Assembly: GCA_032821775.1 (NCBI GenBank)
Contig: JAVLRN010000003.1
Span: 2,418,001-2,482,000, forward strand
DNA: 64,000 bases
Source: Sanguinoderma infundibulare
Taxonomy: Eukaryota; Basidiomycota; Agaricomycetes; Polyporales; Polyporaceae
Reading direction: 5' to 3'
Below are positions 32,932-44,592 of this stretch, piece by piece (within the stretch, counting starts at the first letter, position 1; the number at the start of each line of letters is the position of its first letter). The notes beneath the pieces are model-generated. The model did no database searches, had not been told where the DNA came from, and saw nothing but the letters and a program-made list of their open reading frames with translations. The position numbers and the translations under genes are program-made.

Positions 32932-33585
32932 TTAAAAGTCCGCCTTCGATGGGAACGAGGTTGGTTCGATGGTAGAACCGTGCTGTCCAGTGTCCAATGG
33001 AAGAGTGCGACATCCATTGAGGTCGAGCCATTTTAGCAGATTCCTTGCCAGAAGAGTGACATCGACAGCCTTCTGGGACTCCCAGCGCGTCGCACCGCTG
33101 TCTGCCATAGAGCAGAATCTGATGCTAGTGACGGCAGGACGATCAGCGTGGAAGGTTTGCGTCCATATGTATACAACGATATCACGTACTGCGTCGCGGA
33201 TGCATAAGGTTCGGAATTCCTGCACGTCGCTCTTGGTGTAATAGTAACGGTCATCGAAGCCTGCAAGACGAGCAGCGTAGGGTTCAATCGTGGAGTCGGC
33301 CTTCACGTGGCGCAATCCACGGGAAGTAGAACCGGGCTGGGCGGTGAAAATCAGGCGCAAGCCCCCCGACCACGGGCGTACCACAATTCTGGTGGCCAGA
33401 CAGACGTCAGAGACAGAAAGCGACCTGCGGCGTGTTCCTGGCGCTGCTGGATTGGATCCCGTTCGCCTGGACCAGCGAGAATCTGCAAAGGAAGATTGCG
33501 GCTTGAGGCAAGAATTCGGGATCCCTTCACGGGGCCGGGACTCGGAAACCAAGTGCACTTGTTCGGGCTCGCGGATTGGGAACAA
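32932..33585 (-). CDS. Orphan coding-like frame (partial gene model)
   Basis: About 217 codons; the last ~150 look protein-like (LRLIFTAQPGSTSRGLRHVK, FDDRYYYTKSDVQEFRTLCIRDAV, DIVVYIWTQTFHAD, VDVTLLARNLLKWLDLNGC). The frame starts from a TTG; an ATG at 33674 in another frame could be a first exon. No family recognised. It and the frame at 31708-32187 may belong to the same or to neighbouring lineage-specific genes. Confidence 0.3.
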   Translation of the reverse strand: MFPIREPEQVHLVSESRPREGIPNSCLKPQSSFADSRWSRRTGSNPAAPGTRRRSLSVSDVCLATRIVVRPWSGGLRLIFTAQPGSTSRGLRHVKADSTIEPYAARLAGFDDRYYYTKSDVQEFRTLCIRDAVRDIVVYIWTQTFHADRPAVTSIRFCSMADSGATRWESQKAVDVTLLARNLLKWLDLNGCRTLPLDTGQHGSTIEPTSFPSKADF

Positions 33586-34885
33586 GGGCTGTCAATGTCC
33601 GATGCGGGTGGATGAGAATCCGAAGCACCCACTCCAATCGGAAATAGAGGAAAGGAATCAAGGCGGTTACCCATCTTAGAGCGCCTTCCACTTCACAGAA
33701 TTTCTGAACGACCGCGTTTTGCCCTAGCTGTGGGTCGGACGAGGACCGGCGAGGCTTCGTCCTTCCGATGTCGAGTAAATCTCTCGAGGTTCGAGGCGAC
33801 GCCCCCGGGCATAGGGGCTCTGCATCGCGCTACCCCGAGAGGAGCGGGCAACGAGGCGGCGTGCCGTGTCGGCGGATTCTATACATTTGCCTTGCGTGCG
33901 TGCCGCCCGCTGGCACGCCGACAGCTACGTTGGGCTATGTCAGAAGTCGAGACAGGTCATGGGTACAGGACGCACGGGCGGGACACGCCTTATCGGCACC
34001 TCCTGAACGTACACGCTTCTCGTCCGGCGCTGGAGTTCTGAATGGGTGCCGTGCAGTCCCGGACAGGCCGCTGGCCGCTGGAATTTGCACGCCAACGCCA
34101 GGCGCGGGCAACTCGAGTCCTCACCTAATCGCATTTGTACATTTGCCTGCTACAACTTACTTAGGATGGCTATAGCTCGACCATCCCTCCTACAACCTCA
34201 TCTCCGGAAGGCGGCCCACGGTCGTCGGCATGTTGGTCCATATATGTTCCCGTTTTGGCGATACACGATCTGGCTATTAAGCTTCGCGATCAAGCGAGGA
34301 GCATCGTCACAGGGTGCCTGGTGTTGCCCCTTTGATCATCCTCAGATCCCATTCCACAAGGCACAAGCTTCGCGGATCCTCCTAACCTCCTTCCAGCACG
34401 CTTCGTGAACCCGATCTGTCCAGCATCTTCATAAATAACCCATTCAGGGGCGCAGGGAAAACGCGAACGCATCCCTACCTATCACTGGACACAAAAAGTC
34501 TCACGCTCTACTCTACTTTATAACAACTTGGTCGACCGAAACCAAATAAACGAGTGAATGTGGTAAGCACACTGTCGGCAAGGGAGGCGATTATACTAGC
34601 TGGGATGCGATTGTCGTCCCCAGAATTAATGTGAGATCCGTGGTAGGTCGTAAACGTGCGAGTGTCCTAATGAATATACACAAAATGCGATGCGATAATA
34701 AACAGTCCAAGTCGTCTATCGCGGGGTAGAATACAGCGGACGTACGCTACCTCGGCGTGTGGATAGATACTGGGAATACTAGTCTGGAGGATGACACGAT
34801 ATACAGGGAGAGATAGTTGCACTGTCCGCACCAGTACCCGATCCATGCTGCAAAAACCGACCAAGGGAAAGAACACAACTCAGAC
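33586..34885. other. Gene-poor stretch
   Basis: About 1.3 kb. Several overlapping frames in all directions, none with convincing splice structure or coding character. No repeat or RNA gene seen. Confidence 0.4.
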
Positions 34886-36464
34886 TCAGGGGAACACAAG
34901 CGCGGTGCCCAATAGGCCAAGGAAGGTCGCAACCCCGGCCGACAAGGGCGACAGGAACAGAGCCACTGCGCCATTGCGCGAGCTGCCGCCAGTGGCTTGC
35001 GCGCCCTTCGCGCTCGTGGCGTTAGCCGCGTTGTTGCCAGAAGAGCCGGTGCTGTTGGCCGAGCTTGTAGGTTTGCTCGAGCTCGGGCCAGACGACGACG
35101 ACGAGGATGCACGCGACACGGGGATACCAACGGTAGCAAGAAGGACAGCGCCGTTGTCGTCGGGCGAGTTCTGGTAAACCGCACCGCCATCCATGCTAGC
35201 CATAGACACGAACTTCCAGCCGTTCTGCGCGATGAGCGGGTACGCCTGGATGAACGCGCCGACCGTCTCGGTGGAGAGCTCGTGCTCGAGGATCATAAGA
35301 CCAGGCGACTTGGGGCCGGAGATCCACGTTTGCAGGCTCTGGTCAACCTTGTCACGTGTGGTTCCGCTGGGCTGGCCGATGCTCCAGTCCTCGGTGCTGA
35401 AATGTTATTGGTCAGTGGCACAAAGACACAAGTTGATCGGTGGACGCACTCCTGGTTCCAGATGACGGTGGTAAGGCCGAAGACCTCCTTAGCGATGGCA
35501 ACGACACGGTTGTCCGAGTCACCGTAGGGGGGGCGCCAGTACTTGGGGACACGCCCGCCGGTCGAGTTGTGGATGATCTGCATCGTCCAGCCGAGCTCGC
35601 CCACGACCTGCTCGTCGCTGAGCGTGGTCATGTAGGGATGCGTCCACGTGTGTACTGCTATGTCACCTGGAGAATAGAATGGTTCGATTACACAATCATG
35701 ACGGTGGCGCGCGAAGATAACGTACTCTGGAGCGTCTCCCAAGCATACTGGAACTCATTGGGATTGTACTTGATGTTGGTGCCAATCATGAAGTGAGTGC
35801 TGATGACGCTGTTGTTCTTGAGGAACTCGTAGAGCGGCTGGGACGTCTGCAGATGACATAACGTTAAATGAATACGTCCCGAGCGAGCGTCCCGAGAGAG
35901 ACGGAGAATGATCGAGACGTACCGGGAGAGGACCATCGTCGAAGCTGGTCGCGAACACGCCTTCGGGGGCGTCCCAGAGAGTATCCGGGTTGCTGCGGCA
36001 CTTGTAGGTCGTGGAGCAGATGACGTTGCCTGTTGGATCGAGATTGCCGTACGTGGGGTTGCCGCCGTTGGGTTGTGTCGAGACCGGAACGTTGGAAGGA
36101 ATCTTGCCCGAGCTCTTCGCGGTGTTTAAGGCGTCGACCCACATTTGAGGGAGGGCGGTGGGGTCCACTTTGTCCGGGAAGCCCGCGGACCATTCTAGAG
36201 CAAAGGGACGTGCTTGTGTCAGATGGCATGTGGCGTTTCGAATCGGGCGGACAACGTACCAGGCGTGCCGATAGCGGGATAGGTGACGCCGTCGGTACCG
36301 GCGCGCCTGAAGAGGGCGTGGACAGGGTGTTCGTCGTCGTGGAACCAGCGGCCGGGGAGAGCACCGTTGTGGACATGGTCGTGATCATGCGAGTCGTTAG
36401 GGACGGCCGATGCAGCAGAGAGAGCAGAGGCGAGGAATAGTAATGAGCGAACGACGGAAGGCAT
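34886..36464 (-). CDS. GPI-anchored chitin deacetylase (carbohydrate esterase family 4)
   Basis: Removes acetyl groups from chitin to make chitosan in the cell wall. ATG at 36464 with a signal peptide ([20 protein letters not shown]). A His/Asp-rich propeptide-like segment ([11 protein letters not shown]) follows. The NodB domain carries all motifs: TSFDDGP (motif 1, metal Asp and catalytic Asp), [12 protein letters not shown] (motif 2, two metal His), [10 protein letters not shown] (motif 3), WNQETEDW (motif 4) and LEHELS (motif 5). A Ser/Thr-rich spacer ([18 protein letters not shown]) precedes a hydrophobic C-terminus ([19 protein letters not shown]), the expected GPI-attachment signal. 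Five or so short introns interrupt it. The architecture matches the membrane/wall-anchored Cda proteins of basidiomycetes. Confidence is high. Confidence 0.95.
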
Positions 36465-37508
36465 AGCGAGTAAAGCAGGCGGACAGAGAAACGACGACGG
36501 GGGGCATCGGAAGCATGGTGGTTGATTTTATATCTCCGGGGCCGCGATGGGAGGCTTGCAGTGTCATGGCCAAGAGGCGGGCGTTCCCCGTCAAAACACC
36601 AGACGCTAGCCCCGATCACACCCCGGCCATGCTATGCCGCCAAACGCCATCCCATCTTTCTTACCCAATATGGCCCTCCTCTTCCCATTCCCGGCGCGCT
36701 CCCTCCCTTCGACCCGTGCCGGTGCGCCCGCGGCGCGGCAGCCCCCAATCGGCGACGATGATACCGTCAGCCCCCAAAGATCTTCCCCCCCGTCGCGTTC
36801 AGCCGCGAAACCAGCCGCGAAGCCAGCCACTCCGTCACTGCCAAACACTTGCCCTTCCCGCCGCCGCACCACCCATCCCAGACGCGATCTGTCAGCCCCG
36901 TCCTGTGCCCCACTGGAAGACATACCCGTAAAACGTCCTCCTTCTGATGCGGACAAAATCACCAAATTGGCCTGGCCATTCAGATGATTATCACCGTTGA
37001 CCCCGTCTGTTGCGTTGCAGCGTTACGCCGGTTCACAACACAATGTCGGCCCGCCTCTCCATCATGATGGACGACCGTCGGTGGTGGCGACGGTACAGCC
37101 CTTGTCGTATTCTTCGGATATTCGCGAGATGAGATTTGCCGGAGTTGGTACGTGCTCGAGCACCGTCAGGATATGGAACACATGGCTCAGGAACCGGTTG
37201 GGAACCGGATACTTGTTTCTTCAACGTCGCTCCCGCACACGTCGGCGCCACTGCCCGCTCGTGTCTTCCAGCGTCCCCAGTACTGTCTTCTCACGTCTAC
37301 TAGCTGTATTCCATGCGCTTCGAGCCCACTTACGCCCACTGTGTATTTTTAACCCAAATTCCATGCCGTCATTACACAGCGCATTCTATAACTCCGTACA
37401 TGGCAAATCAGCCACTAATCAACAGTCCATGTGCATCCCTTGGTCCGGGCGGCGGAACCAGAAGACCCCTCTGCAAGCCAGCTCCTCCCACCGCCCGGTT
37501 CCATGCCG
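36465..37508. other. Intergenic region
   Basis: About 1 kb between the chitin deacetylase start and the Tfg1 stop (both minus). A 117-codon plus-strand frame at 36634-36987 is Pro/Ser/Arg-rich with no other support. No repeat or RNA gene found. Confidence 0.45.
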
Positions 37509-39710
37509 CTAACCAGCCGTTGGCGGTGAAGGCGCGCCCGTACCACCACGGTACGCCGGGCGCAACACGAGCACTCCGTTGCTCAGCTGTGCGACCTCCT
37601 TCACCAGCGCTGTGAACTTACTCTTCTTCGCCTCGTCCGTAAGATACCGCGTGAAATGCATGATGCACTCGCGCGTCGTCGCGTTCGGCGTGTTCCTCAG
37701 CCACTCAATTACCATCCGATCCTCCAGCTCCCCTGGAGCTTTACGTTTCTTCGGCCGGGGAACACCGTCCGACGCTCCAGTGCTCGCATCGTCAATTGCC
37801 TTCCGCTTCAAAGGCTTTCCCCCCGGAGCACCAGAAGAGCCGGATGGTGCTCCATCGGCTCGTCCAGGACTTGTTGCACGGCTAGCGGGAGGCGACGCAC
37901 CCGTAAGACCAGCGAGAGGGCTTCCCGCACGGCTTCCCATCCCCGCCTTGGGCTTCGGCACCTTGGGACTCGTAGCGCGTTTCGCAACAATCGAGTGCCC
38001 ACCGTGTCCTGGAACAGGCGAGGTAGCGCGAGATTGGGGTTCCGTCTTAAGCGGGACCGCACCGTTCACAGGTTTGAGGGTAGGACCGGATGGCGTCTGC
38101 GAGCCAGGTGCCTTGAGCTCAGGGGCAAGGATCGCAGGACCGGTATGGACCTGTGGCGGCTCTTCCTCGTCTTCTTCCTCCTCCTGTTCCACGTGAGTAT
38201 GTTGTTCACACTCCAACATAGCATACATACCGAGCTGGCGTATGGGTTTTTCTCCTCGTCAGATTCATCGTACCCACCGCCCTTCTCCAGCTTCTTCAGT
38301 GTCTTCTGGAGGTTCTTACCCGCACCCGTCAACTTCGACTCGTCATCTTCTGACTCGGATTCGTCGATGTACCCTTCGCGAAGTTTGTTCGCGGTCTTGT
38401 ACTCTCTCTTCAGTCGCTCCTGTGCAATTGTATAAGAAACAGCTCGGATGATATATGACGGAGGACGCACCTCGAGCTCTTTAGCCTCCTCGTCCTCCTT
38501 GTCATCGTGTTCCATCTTATCCTCATCGTCGGCAAACCCCTCCTCGAAGTCAAGCTCGTCGACGAAACCCTCCGCGCCAAGCTCGCGCTTCACCCGCCGC
38601 TTGCTATCAACACCATCCTCGTCATCGTCTCCGAACAGTCCACCGCTACCGCTGTCGACTGTCCTGAGCTTCCTCCCACCAGGACCGAGGCTCTGACCGG
38701 CGTTGTGCACCAGTGATGAGCTGCTCGCAGCCGCCTGCTCCGTCTTCTGTCGCAGCGTCCAATGTGTCGCGTCTTTACGCTTTTGCAACTTCGTCATCTG
38801 CGGCCAGCATGCACGATGAATTGGGAATGGTCAGCCCGCGAGAGACAGTGCGCACCAAAGTCTCCGCCTCCTCCAAGTTGGGTACGTGGTGGCTCGGTTT
38901 CTTCTGGAACTTGTACCACCGGTGCGCGGACACGAACTTGAAGACGTCGTTCGCGGCCGGCATGAACATCGCGTACGTCTGCGACTTGGACACATCCTCG
39001 ATCTTGCCCACCCACACCTCCTTCTGCCCCGAGTCCTCGATCACCCACGGGAACTTCTCCTCCCGCCGCAGCTGCCGCGTCGCCTCCGGGACCAGGAACA
39101 CCTGCCTCGTCTTCTTCTGAAACCGCTTCGGTTTCTTGTCCTTGTCCTTCCCCTTATCCTTGTCCTTGTCCTCCTTCTCCTTCTGCTCCACCGGCTCCCG
39201 CACCGGCCGCCCCTGCGCGTCGACCATGACCACCTTCCCGTCCTGGCCCACGACCAGCTTCCCGTCGGACCCGACCATGGGCATCACCGCCTCCTGCGCG
39301 GGCTGCATCGCCGGGTCGTTGCGGTGGGGGTCCTTCCGGTTCAGCTTCACCGGCCGCGCCCAGTCATTGATCTCCACCTTCCGCCGCGACTCGAACTTCA
39401 TCACGTCGTACTTCCACCCGTTCAGCTTCGACGACATCAGCCGGTACTCGGTAAACGGCCCCTCTGGAGCCTGCGGCGTCATCTCGTCATCGGCCTTGGG
39501 CGCAGGCACCCGGCGCGGTGGCGCGGAGCGAGTGGCGGGGGATGCGGTGGACGTTGCGGGCTTCTTGGGGGTCCCGGGGGCGGACTGAGGATTAGGAGTG
39601 GTTTGTGAGGAACCGGGAGAGGGTGTGTCAGCAGTGGGAGTCTCCTTCTTAGGTAGAGTAGGCCGGCTGGGCCGTGGATTGAAGAGTGTAGGGAGACTCT
39701 TCTTCGCCAT
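37509..39710 (-). CDS. TFG1: TFIIF large subunit (TFIIF-alpha / RAP74 / Tfg1)
   Basis: General transcription factor subunit that binds RNA polymerase II with Tfg2. ATG at 39710 (MAKKSLPTLFNPRPSRP); an upstream frame to 39944 lacks a matching start. After a Thr/Pro-rich head comes the RAP74 dimerisation domain (EYRLMSSKLNGWKYDVMKFESRR, INDWARPVKLNRKD, DVFKFVSAHRWYKFQKK), split by a Lys/Asp-rich charged insert (KEKEDKDKDKGKDKDKK). An intron joins ...EAETL to MTKLQKRKD. The centre is acidic (FVDELDFEEGFADDED, DESESEDDE), then Ser/Pro-rich. The C-terminus is the winged helix (VIEWLRNTPNATTRECIMHF, TALVKEVAQLSNGVLVLRP). Complete and normally organised. Confidence 0.93.
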
Positions 39711-40355
39711 ATCGTCTTTGTTCCGAGGCGGATGGAAGTTCGATCTGAGCGCAGATAGATCCCCGGCAAGAGCAAGGTCTAAGCAAGGTTGGGATAGCGG
39801 GGGCAGCGCACAGTGAAGGAGACCGCAGGGAAGGTGTAGGCCAGGCTGAAGCTGGCGCAGGTGGTGGTGGAGATGGAAGACGCGTGCTCGGAGCGGAGCC
39901 GCCCGCGCTTGTGACTTTAGATCTTGTTCTCCCAGTGCCCCCAACTCTCAACAAATGCAGATGAAGCTAGATAGCACACGGTGACCGTCTAGTGGGAGCA
40001 ATGCAATTGCATTCATGTCGGCTGGACTACATCCTGCTGCGGAGAGATGCCAGTCCGTCTAGAAATATATGAGACCGCTAGTGACCAAAGCCTGTCTGTC
40101 GATCGAACCAGGTAATACCTATGGAGTAGCAAGGTCGCAAAAAGAACGAAACAATACGCGTACGCGAAAAATAATAGGTGGCTCCGCGGAAGCATACAGG
40201 AAGACTCTCCATCTCTATGCGCGGACGTTCAGAACCACGAAGACATGAAGATACACCATAAGATATCACCTTTAGGCGGACGACAAGAGGCCCTCGAAAC
40301 AGAACAAACAAGAAATAATATCGCTACAGTTTCAGGATTGCAGTGCGAATACACC
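39711..40355. other. Intergenic region
   Basis: About 645 bp: the Tfg1 promoter and the 3' UTR of the bHLH gene. Nothing else seen. Confidence 0.45.
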
Positions 40356-42602
40356 CTATGACGGGGTATCCGTCCGAGCTGCGGCAGAAAGGTTGCCGTT
40401 CACAATTGGCGGCTGTGAAGAGGGAGGCGCAGGACCCGCACCAGGCGGGTATGCGTTCTGCGACGAGCCCGGACGGGAGAGAGGTTGTTGAGGAGGAATG
40501 TGAGGGGGGAGGGAATGTGGGTGGTGTTGGGGAGGTGCAAGATGTCCCGCGGGAGGCGGGCCTGGTGGGCCGGAGGGACCAGCCGGATGGGTATGGGGGG
40601 TATGAGGCGGCTGGTTAGGTGGAGGGGGCTGGTGAGGTGCTCCAGGTGCGCCGGGGGGAGGTGCGTAAGGTGGGACGCCAACAGGCGGTCCATGGCCATA
40701 GACAACGGCATGGGGAGGTGCTGCAGCGAATGGTGGAGGCATGCCTTGACGGTAGCCTTCCAATTCGTGCCGTAACATCTCAATCTCCCTACCCATATCC
40801 TGGTGGCTCTGCTTAAGCGTAACAATGAAGTCGATGGCTATGAAGCCTAATTAGAGACCCGGCGTAGCCGATATTTGTACAAACTGGCGTACCTTTGCTG
40901 AGAATTTCCCACTTGCTGGCCTTCATCCCGCGGTCCGCAGGAAGCTGGTCCCGCAGCTCGTCGAATAGCTCCTTCATTTCTTTTCGCCGTTTTCGTTCGG
41001 CAAGTTTGTGCGACACACGCAGCTCGGGTGAGCGCGAATATGGCGTAGAGCCCGGAGGCTTGTCTGAGGAGGGCTGGGAGGAGGTAGATGCATCTTCTGG
41101 ATTTGCGCTGCTGCCGGATGTCCCGGCGCTGTTGGCAGCGGCTTGTTCGCCGGTGCGGACACGCGAAGGCGGCCGAGAGCGTGACCTGAGGGCGCGCGTT
41201 GGGCCCGTGGAGGGCGGGGTAGGGAGAGAATCTGGGGAAATATTGGGTGCGGACATTCGACGATCTGGTGCGAAGGTGACTGGAGGCATGATTGTTGTGA
41301 GCGAGTCGAAGGGAGGGGGAGGGGCCTGCATATTAGCTGCTTGCTCGTTCTGCATGTTTGGAGGGGCAGCCTGATCGGGAGGTGCGTGTGGATTTGCAGG
41401 CCACGCGAAAGAGGCAATGCCGCCAGGAGGTCGGCCATGTGGCGAATCGCCGGGAACTGCCGACGAGGGAGTCGTGTATCCAGTCGTCAGCGGCGTGTTC
41501 GAGCTGGTGTATGCAGACGCAGACGACGTCGAATCTCGTCTGTCGTTCGACCACCACGGAGACCCCGACGTCGCGACTCTGGCATCCACAGAGTTTCGTC
41601 GGTCGTACAGGCTCAGCTGTGCAATCCTCTGTGTGTCAATCGCTGATCCTCGCCGTTTGGGCGCCGGCTCGTCTTCCCTGCCGCCGTCCTGACCAACCAA
41701 TTGTGGATCGATATCTGGGTTGCCAGGTGAATACACGCCTTTGTCGGACGACATCTTGCGCTTCGTGCCTTGAGGCAGAACATGATGTGAGTGGAGTTCA
41801 TGACCAAACGAAGAGGCTTTAACCACCTGCTACCACAGATTGTCGGCGGCCGTTATAGTCGACGTCTTCCGTGTCTCGGCCACCCTGGTCCGGTCGCGCA
41901 TTCCCACCGAACTCTGGTCCTTGATGATGCGCGTCCTCATGCTTGTCGACATCCATTTGGTCGCTGCCCTTGGCCCTGTCTGGCGCTGAGCATAAAGGGA
42001 TGCGGAAAGCGAACTCGTTCAGACACAGCCCTTCTCGTTTCCTGCCTATCAAGGACGGACTCACCCTCGGTTCCGTTGCGTTCCACAGTGCATGGTGTGT
42101 TCCCTTCACGACCACTGTCCACCGCCATGGCTTGAGTAGGGGTGCGCCTGTCCGCGTCCGCCGACGGTGACCTCAGGAGGCGTCGAAGATTCGCGTTGGG
42201 GCTCTCACTGGGCTGGGTCGAAGCGTCACCGAACTTGTAGGGAGACAATGGGCGCGCCTGGGAGAAGGAACGCCTCGCTTCGTGTGACACCGAGGAGGAG
42301 AAGGCTGCAGGGGAGTCGGGACGTCGAAAGGGCGAGGAGAGGACGGAGGAAGCTGTTGAAGCTGCGGGAAAAGTAGGAGGGTGCGGGCCCGCATGGAGGG
42401 AGGGGTCTGTAATAGAGCCCCGGCGTTGGTTTTGAAGGAACTCGAGAGGAGCGAGAGGTGTTATGGCGGACTGGCGGGAGGCCAAGGATGGTGAGGAGGA
42501 TTTGGGTGAAAAGGCACTGCCTGGGGGGCTTGCGATTGGCGAGTCGCCAGGCCTTTTAGCGCCAGAGTTGGCAGCGTCGCCATTCACAGGCGTGGAGGAC
42601 AT
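40356..42602 (-). CDS. bHLH (leucine-zipper-like) transcription factor
   Basis: ATG at 42602. A long Ser/Pro-rich N-terminal half is spread over three exons, with a basic stretch (APKRRG) that may be a nuclear localisation signal. The bHLH domain follows: basic region SHKLAERKRRKEMKELF has the His-x3-Glu-x3-Arg pattern of factors that bind CACGTG E-boxes. Loop and helix 2 (PADRGMKASKWEILSK, then AIDFIVTLKQSHQDM across an intron) continue into a short heptad segment (IEMLRHELEGY). The C-terminus is extremely Pro/His-rich (PPPPNQPPHTPHTHPAGP) and probably an activation region. Target genes are unknown. It is divergent from NHP2. Confidence 0.9.
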
Positions 42603-43528
42603 CGTAGAGGACGCAGAGGGCGGGAACGCAGCTCGGCGCGGTGTGTCTCAGTACCGATAATATGGACGTGTGGAGGCAAGAGCGCGTGGCTACCATTCTT
42701 GATAACCACGTGGAGCAAAACTACCGACCGCTGTCAAATGCGGTTACATTGCTTGATACCAATCACTCTCCCTCCCAATCCTCTCTCTTCCTCCTCCACT
42801 ACCACTCCCATTCACACCCCTTTGCACTCTCATCCTTCGTCCTATCCTTTTGCATGCCCGCCTCGCAACCGGAATTATCTCCGTCAGCGCTGAAAAGAAG
42901 GACGTCATAGGGGGCCGAGGGCGTCTCCGGTAATTACTTGCCATCCCATGTCCCTGGTACTCCAAGCGAAAGCCTAAATACTATTGCCCCTCCGCACCGC
43001 TTGGCTTAATGGCGGACATCGGCGTTGCCCTCAGTCCTCTCAGCTGCCAAAGAGCGACCGAACGCTGCCAGACCTGAACCTTCGGACACTTCCCTTCTCG
43101 CATATGTTGCGCGTGGACGCGTGAGAGCCCGCTCATCGTCCGCCGGAGTTTGTTCTGGGTGTGGGTGATGCAGAAATTGATTTACGTTCTACAATGAAAT
43201 CAGATTGCAAGTCCAGCAACAGGAACTCTGCATAGTACCATCGAGTAGCTTGCGAAGGTCTGATCTATGCCGTTCTCAACCCATGAACGGTGCTGGCGAC
43301 GGTTTTATGTCATGCTGACAATGATACATATCCATCCGTTCGTACCGAGTCCAAGGCACGCCGAGTCGCCGACAGACCTGTTCGCACTGCAGAGCGCCTA
43401 AGCATCTCCCAGAAGTCGTGCACGTGACCGTACTTCAGACGAATTTTCGAGACCGGCGGGGAGTTGCTCGACGACTCGGACCAGCTCGTCTCCATCATCA
43501 CACCACCTTCAGCACCCGTTCTGTGATC
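42603..43528. other. Divergent intergenic region
   Basis: About 925 bp between the bHLH start and the NHP2 start: two promoters. A C/T-rich stretch lies around 42770-42850. No gene, tRNA or repeat supported. Confidence 0.45.
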
Positions 43529-44289
43529 ATGGCCAAGGACAGATCCGAAAAGAAGGACAAGAAGAAGAAGGAATCTAAGGAGGCCACCGAGAAGGAGTCT
43601 ATTGAAGTCAACGACGATGTTGAGATGGAGGACTCTCAGCTGGTGAAGGTCAGTTCTCGTTCTGGAGCTTGATGTTTTGTCGCGTAATGCTTGTCCCACA
43701 GGCGGAGAAGAAGGCAAAGAAGGAAAAGGAGGAGATTGTCGTCCCTCTCGAGGACCTCTCACCAATAGCGCAACCTCTCGCACAGAAGAAGATGCTCAAG
43801 AAGCTGCATAAGACCATCAAAAAGGGTATGTCCTCTCGTACTGCTGTAACATACGCCCAACCTCACAGCACGTATAGCTTCGAAGCAACGACAGGTCAAG
43901 CGGGGGGTGAAGGAGGTCGTAAAGGCAATCCGCAAGGGCGAGAAGGGGTATGTGACTTGACGCTTCGTCGTATCATCCGTGTCCTCATCTGCCCTCTTTG
44001 TAGGCTGCTCATCCTCGCCGCGGACATCACTCCTATGGACATCATCTCACATCTACCTGTCATGGCCGAGGACGCGAATATCCCCTACGTCTTCGTGCCG
44101 TCAAAGGAGGAGCTTGGACACGCGAGCGCAACCAAGAGGCCAACAAGTTGCGTGATGGTGTGCCCGGACCAGAAAAAGAAGTCCAAGCCGAAGGAGGGGG
44201 CGACGGAGGAGAAGGACGACGACTACCGGGAGACGTACGACGAGTGCTGTAAAGAAGTACAGCAGCTGGACCAAAAGCTGATATTTTGA
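43529..44289 (+). CDS. NHP2: H/ACA snoRNP protein NHP2 (L7Ae family)
   Basis: Core protein of H/ACA ribonucleoproteins that guide pseudouridylation and of telomerase RNP in many eukaryotes. Four exons give about 199 aa. The N-terminus is a long Lys/Glu-rich extension (SEKKDKKKKESKEATEKES) that makes it ~45 residues longer than yeast Nhp2. The L7Ae/L30e domain follows: PLAQKKMLKKLHKTIKKASK, KRGVKEVVKAIRKGEKG, LLILAADITPMDIISHLPV, IPYVFVPSKEELGHA (RNA-binding loop) and TSCVMV. An acidic C-terminus (EEKDDDYRETYDEC) ends KLIF. Three short introns. Confidence is high because the RNA-binding segments are classic. Confidence 0.94.
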
Positions 44290-44592
44290 CCGACCGTATG
44301 GACCACTCTCCCATGGCTTCTCTTAGCATCTGTCGTACTCTGCATTCTTCCGGATATCTCCTGTCCATGTATTGCTTTCCTGTCGCGCTATACCTGCAAT
44401 ACGAGCTTGTGCCGAGCGTGCCTGGCCCGACAGATGCGCGTGTGCGCGCCTGGAGGGAACGCATCTGTTGGGGAGCCACGTCACGGGAATCATGGATTGA
44501 GCTGTAACCACTGCCTTCTCACGCCAACCTCTCTGTTCTCTCCGTCCACCACCCTTCCGCCCTGACAGCCCTCTATATTCTTTCCTATCGTA

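Noticed and set aside
36634..36987. 117-codon Pro/Ser/Arg-rich plus-strand frame
   Set aside because: No splice context, domain or homology; composition follows local base composition.
38886..39608. 240-codon plus-strand frame rich in Leu/Arg/Pro
   Set aside because: Antisense shadow of the Tfg1 gene, whose minus-strand protein is clearly recognisable.
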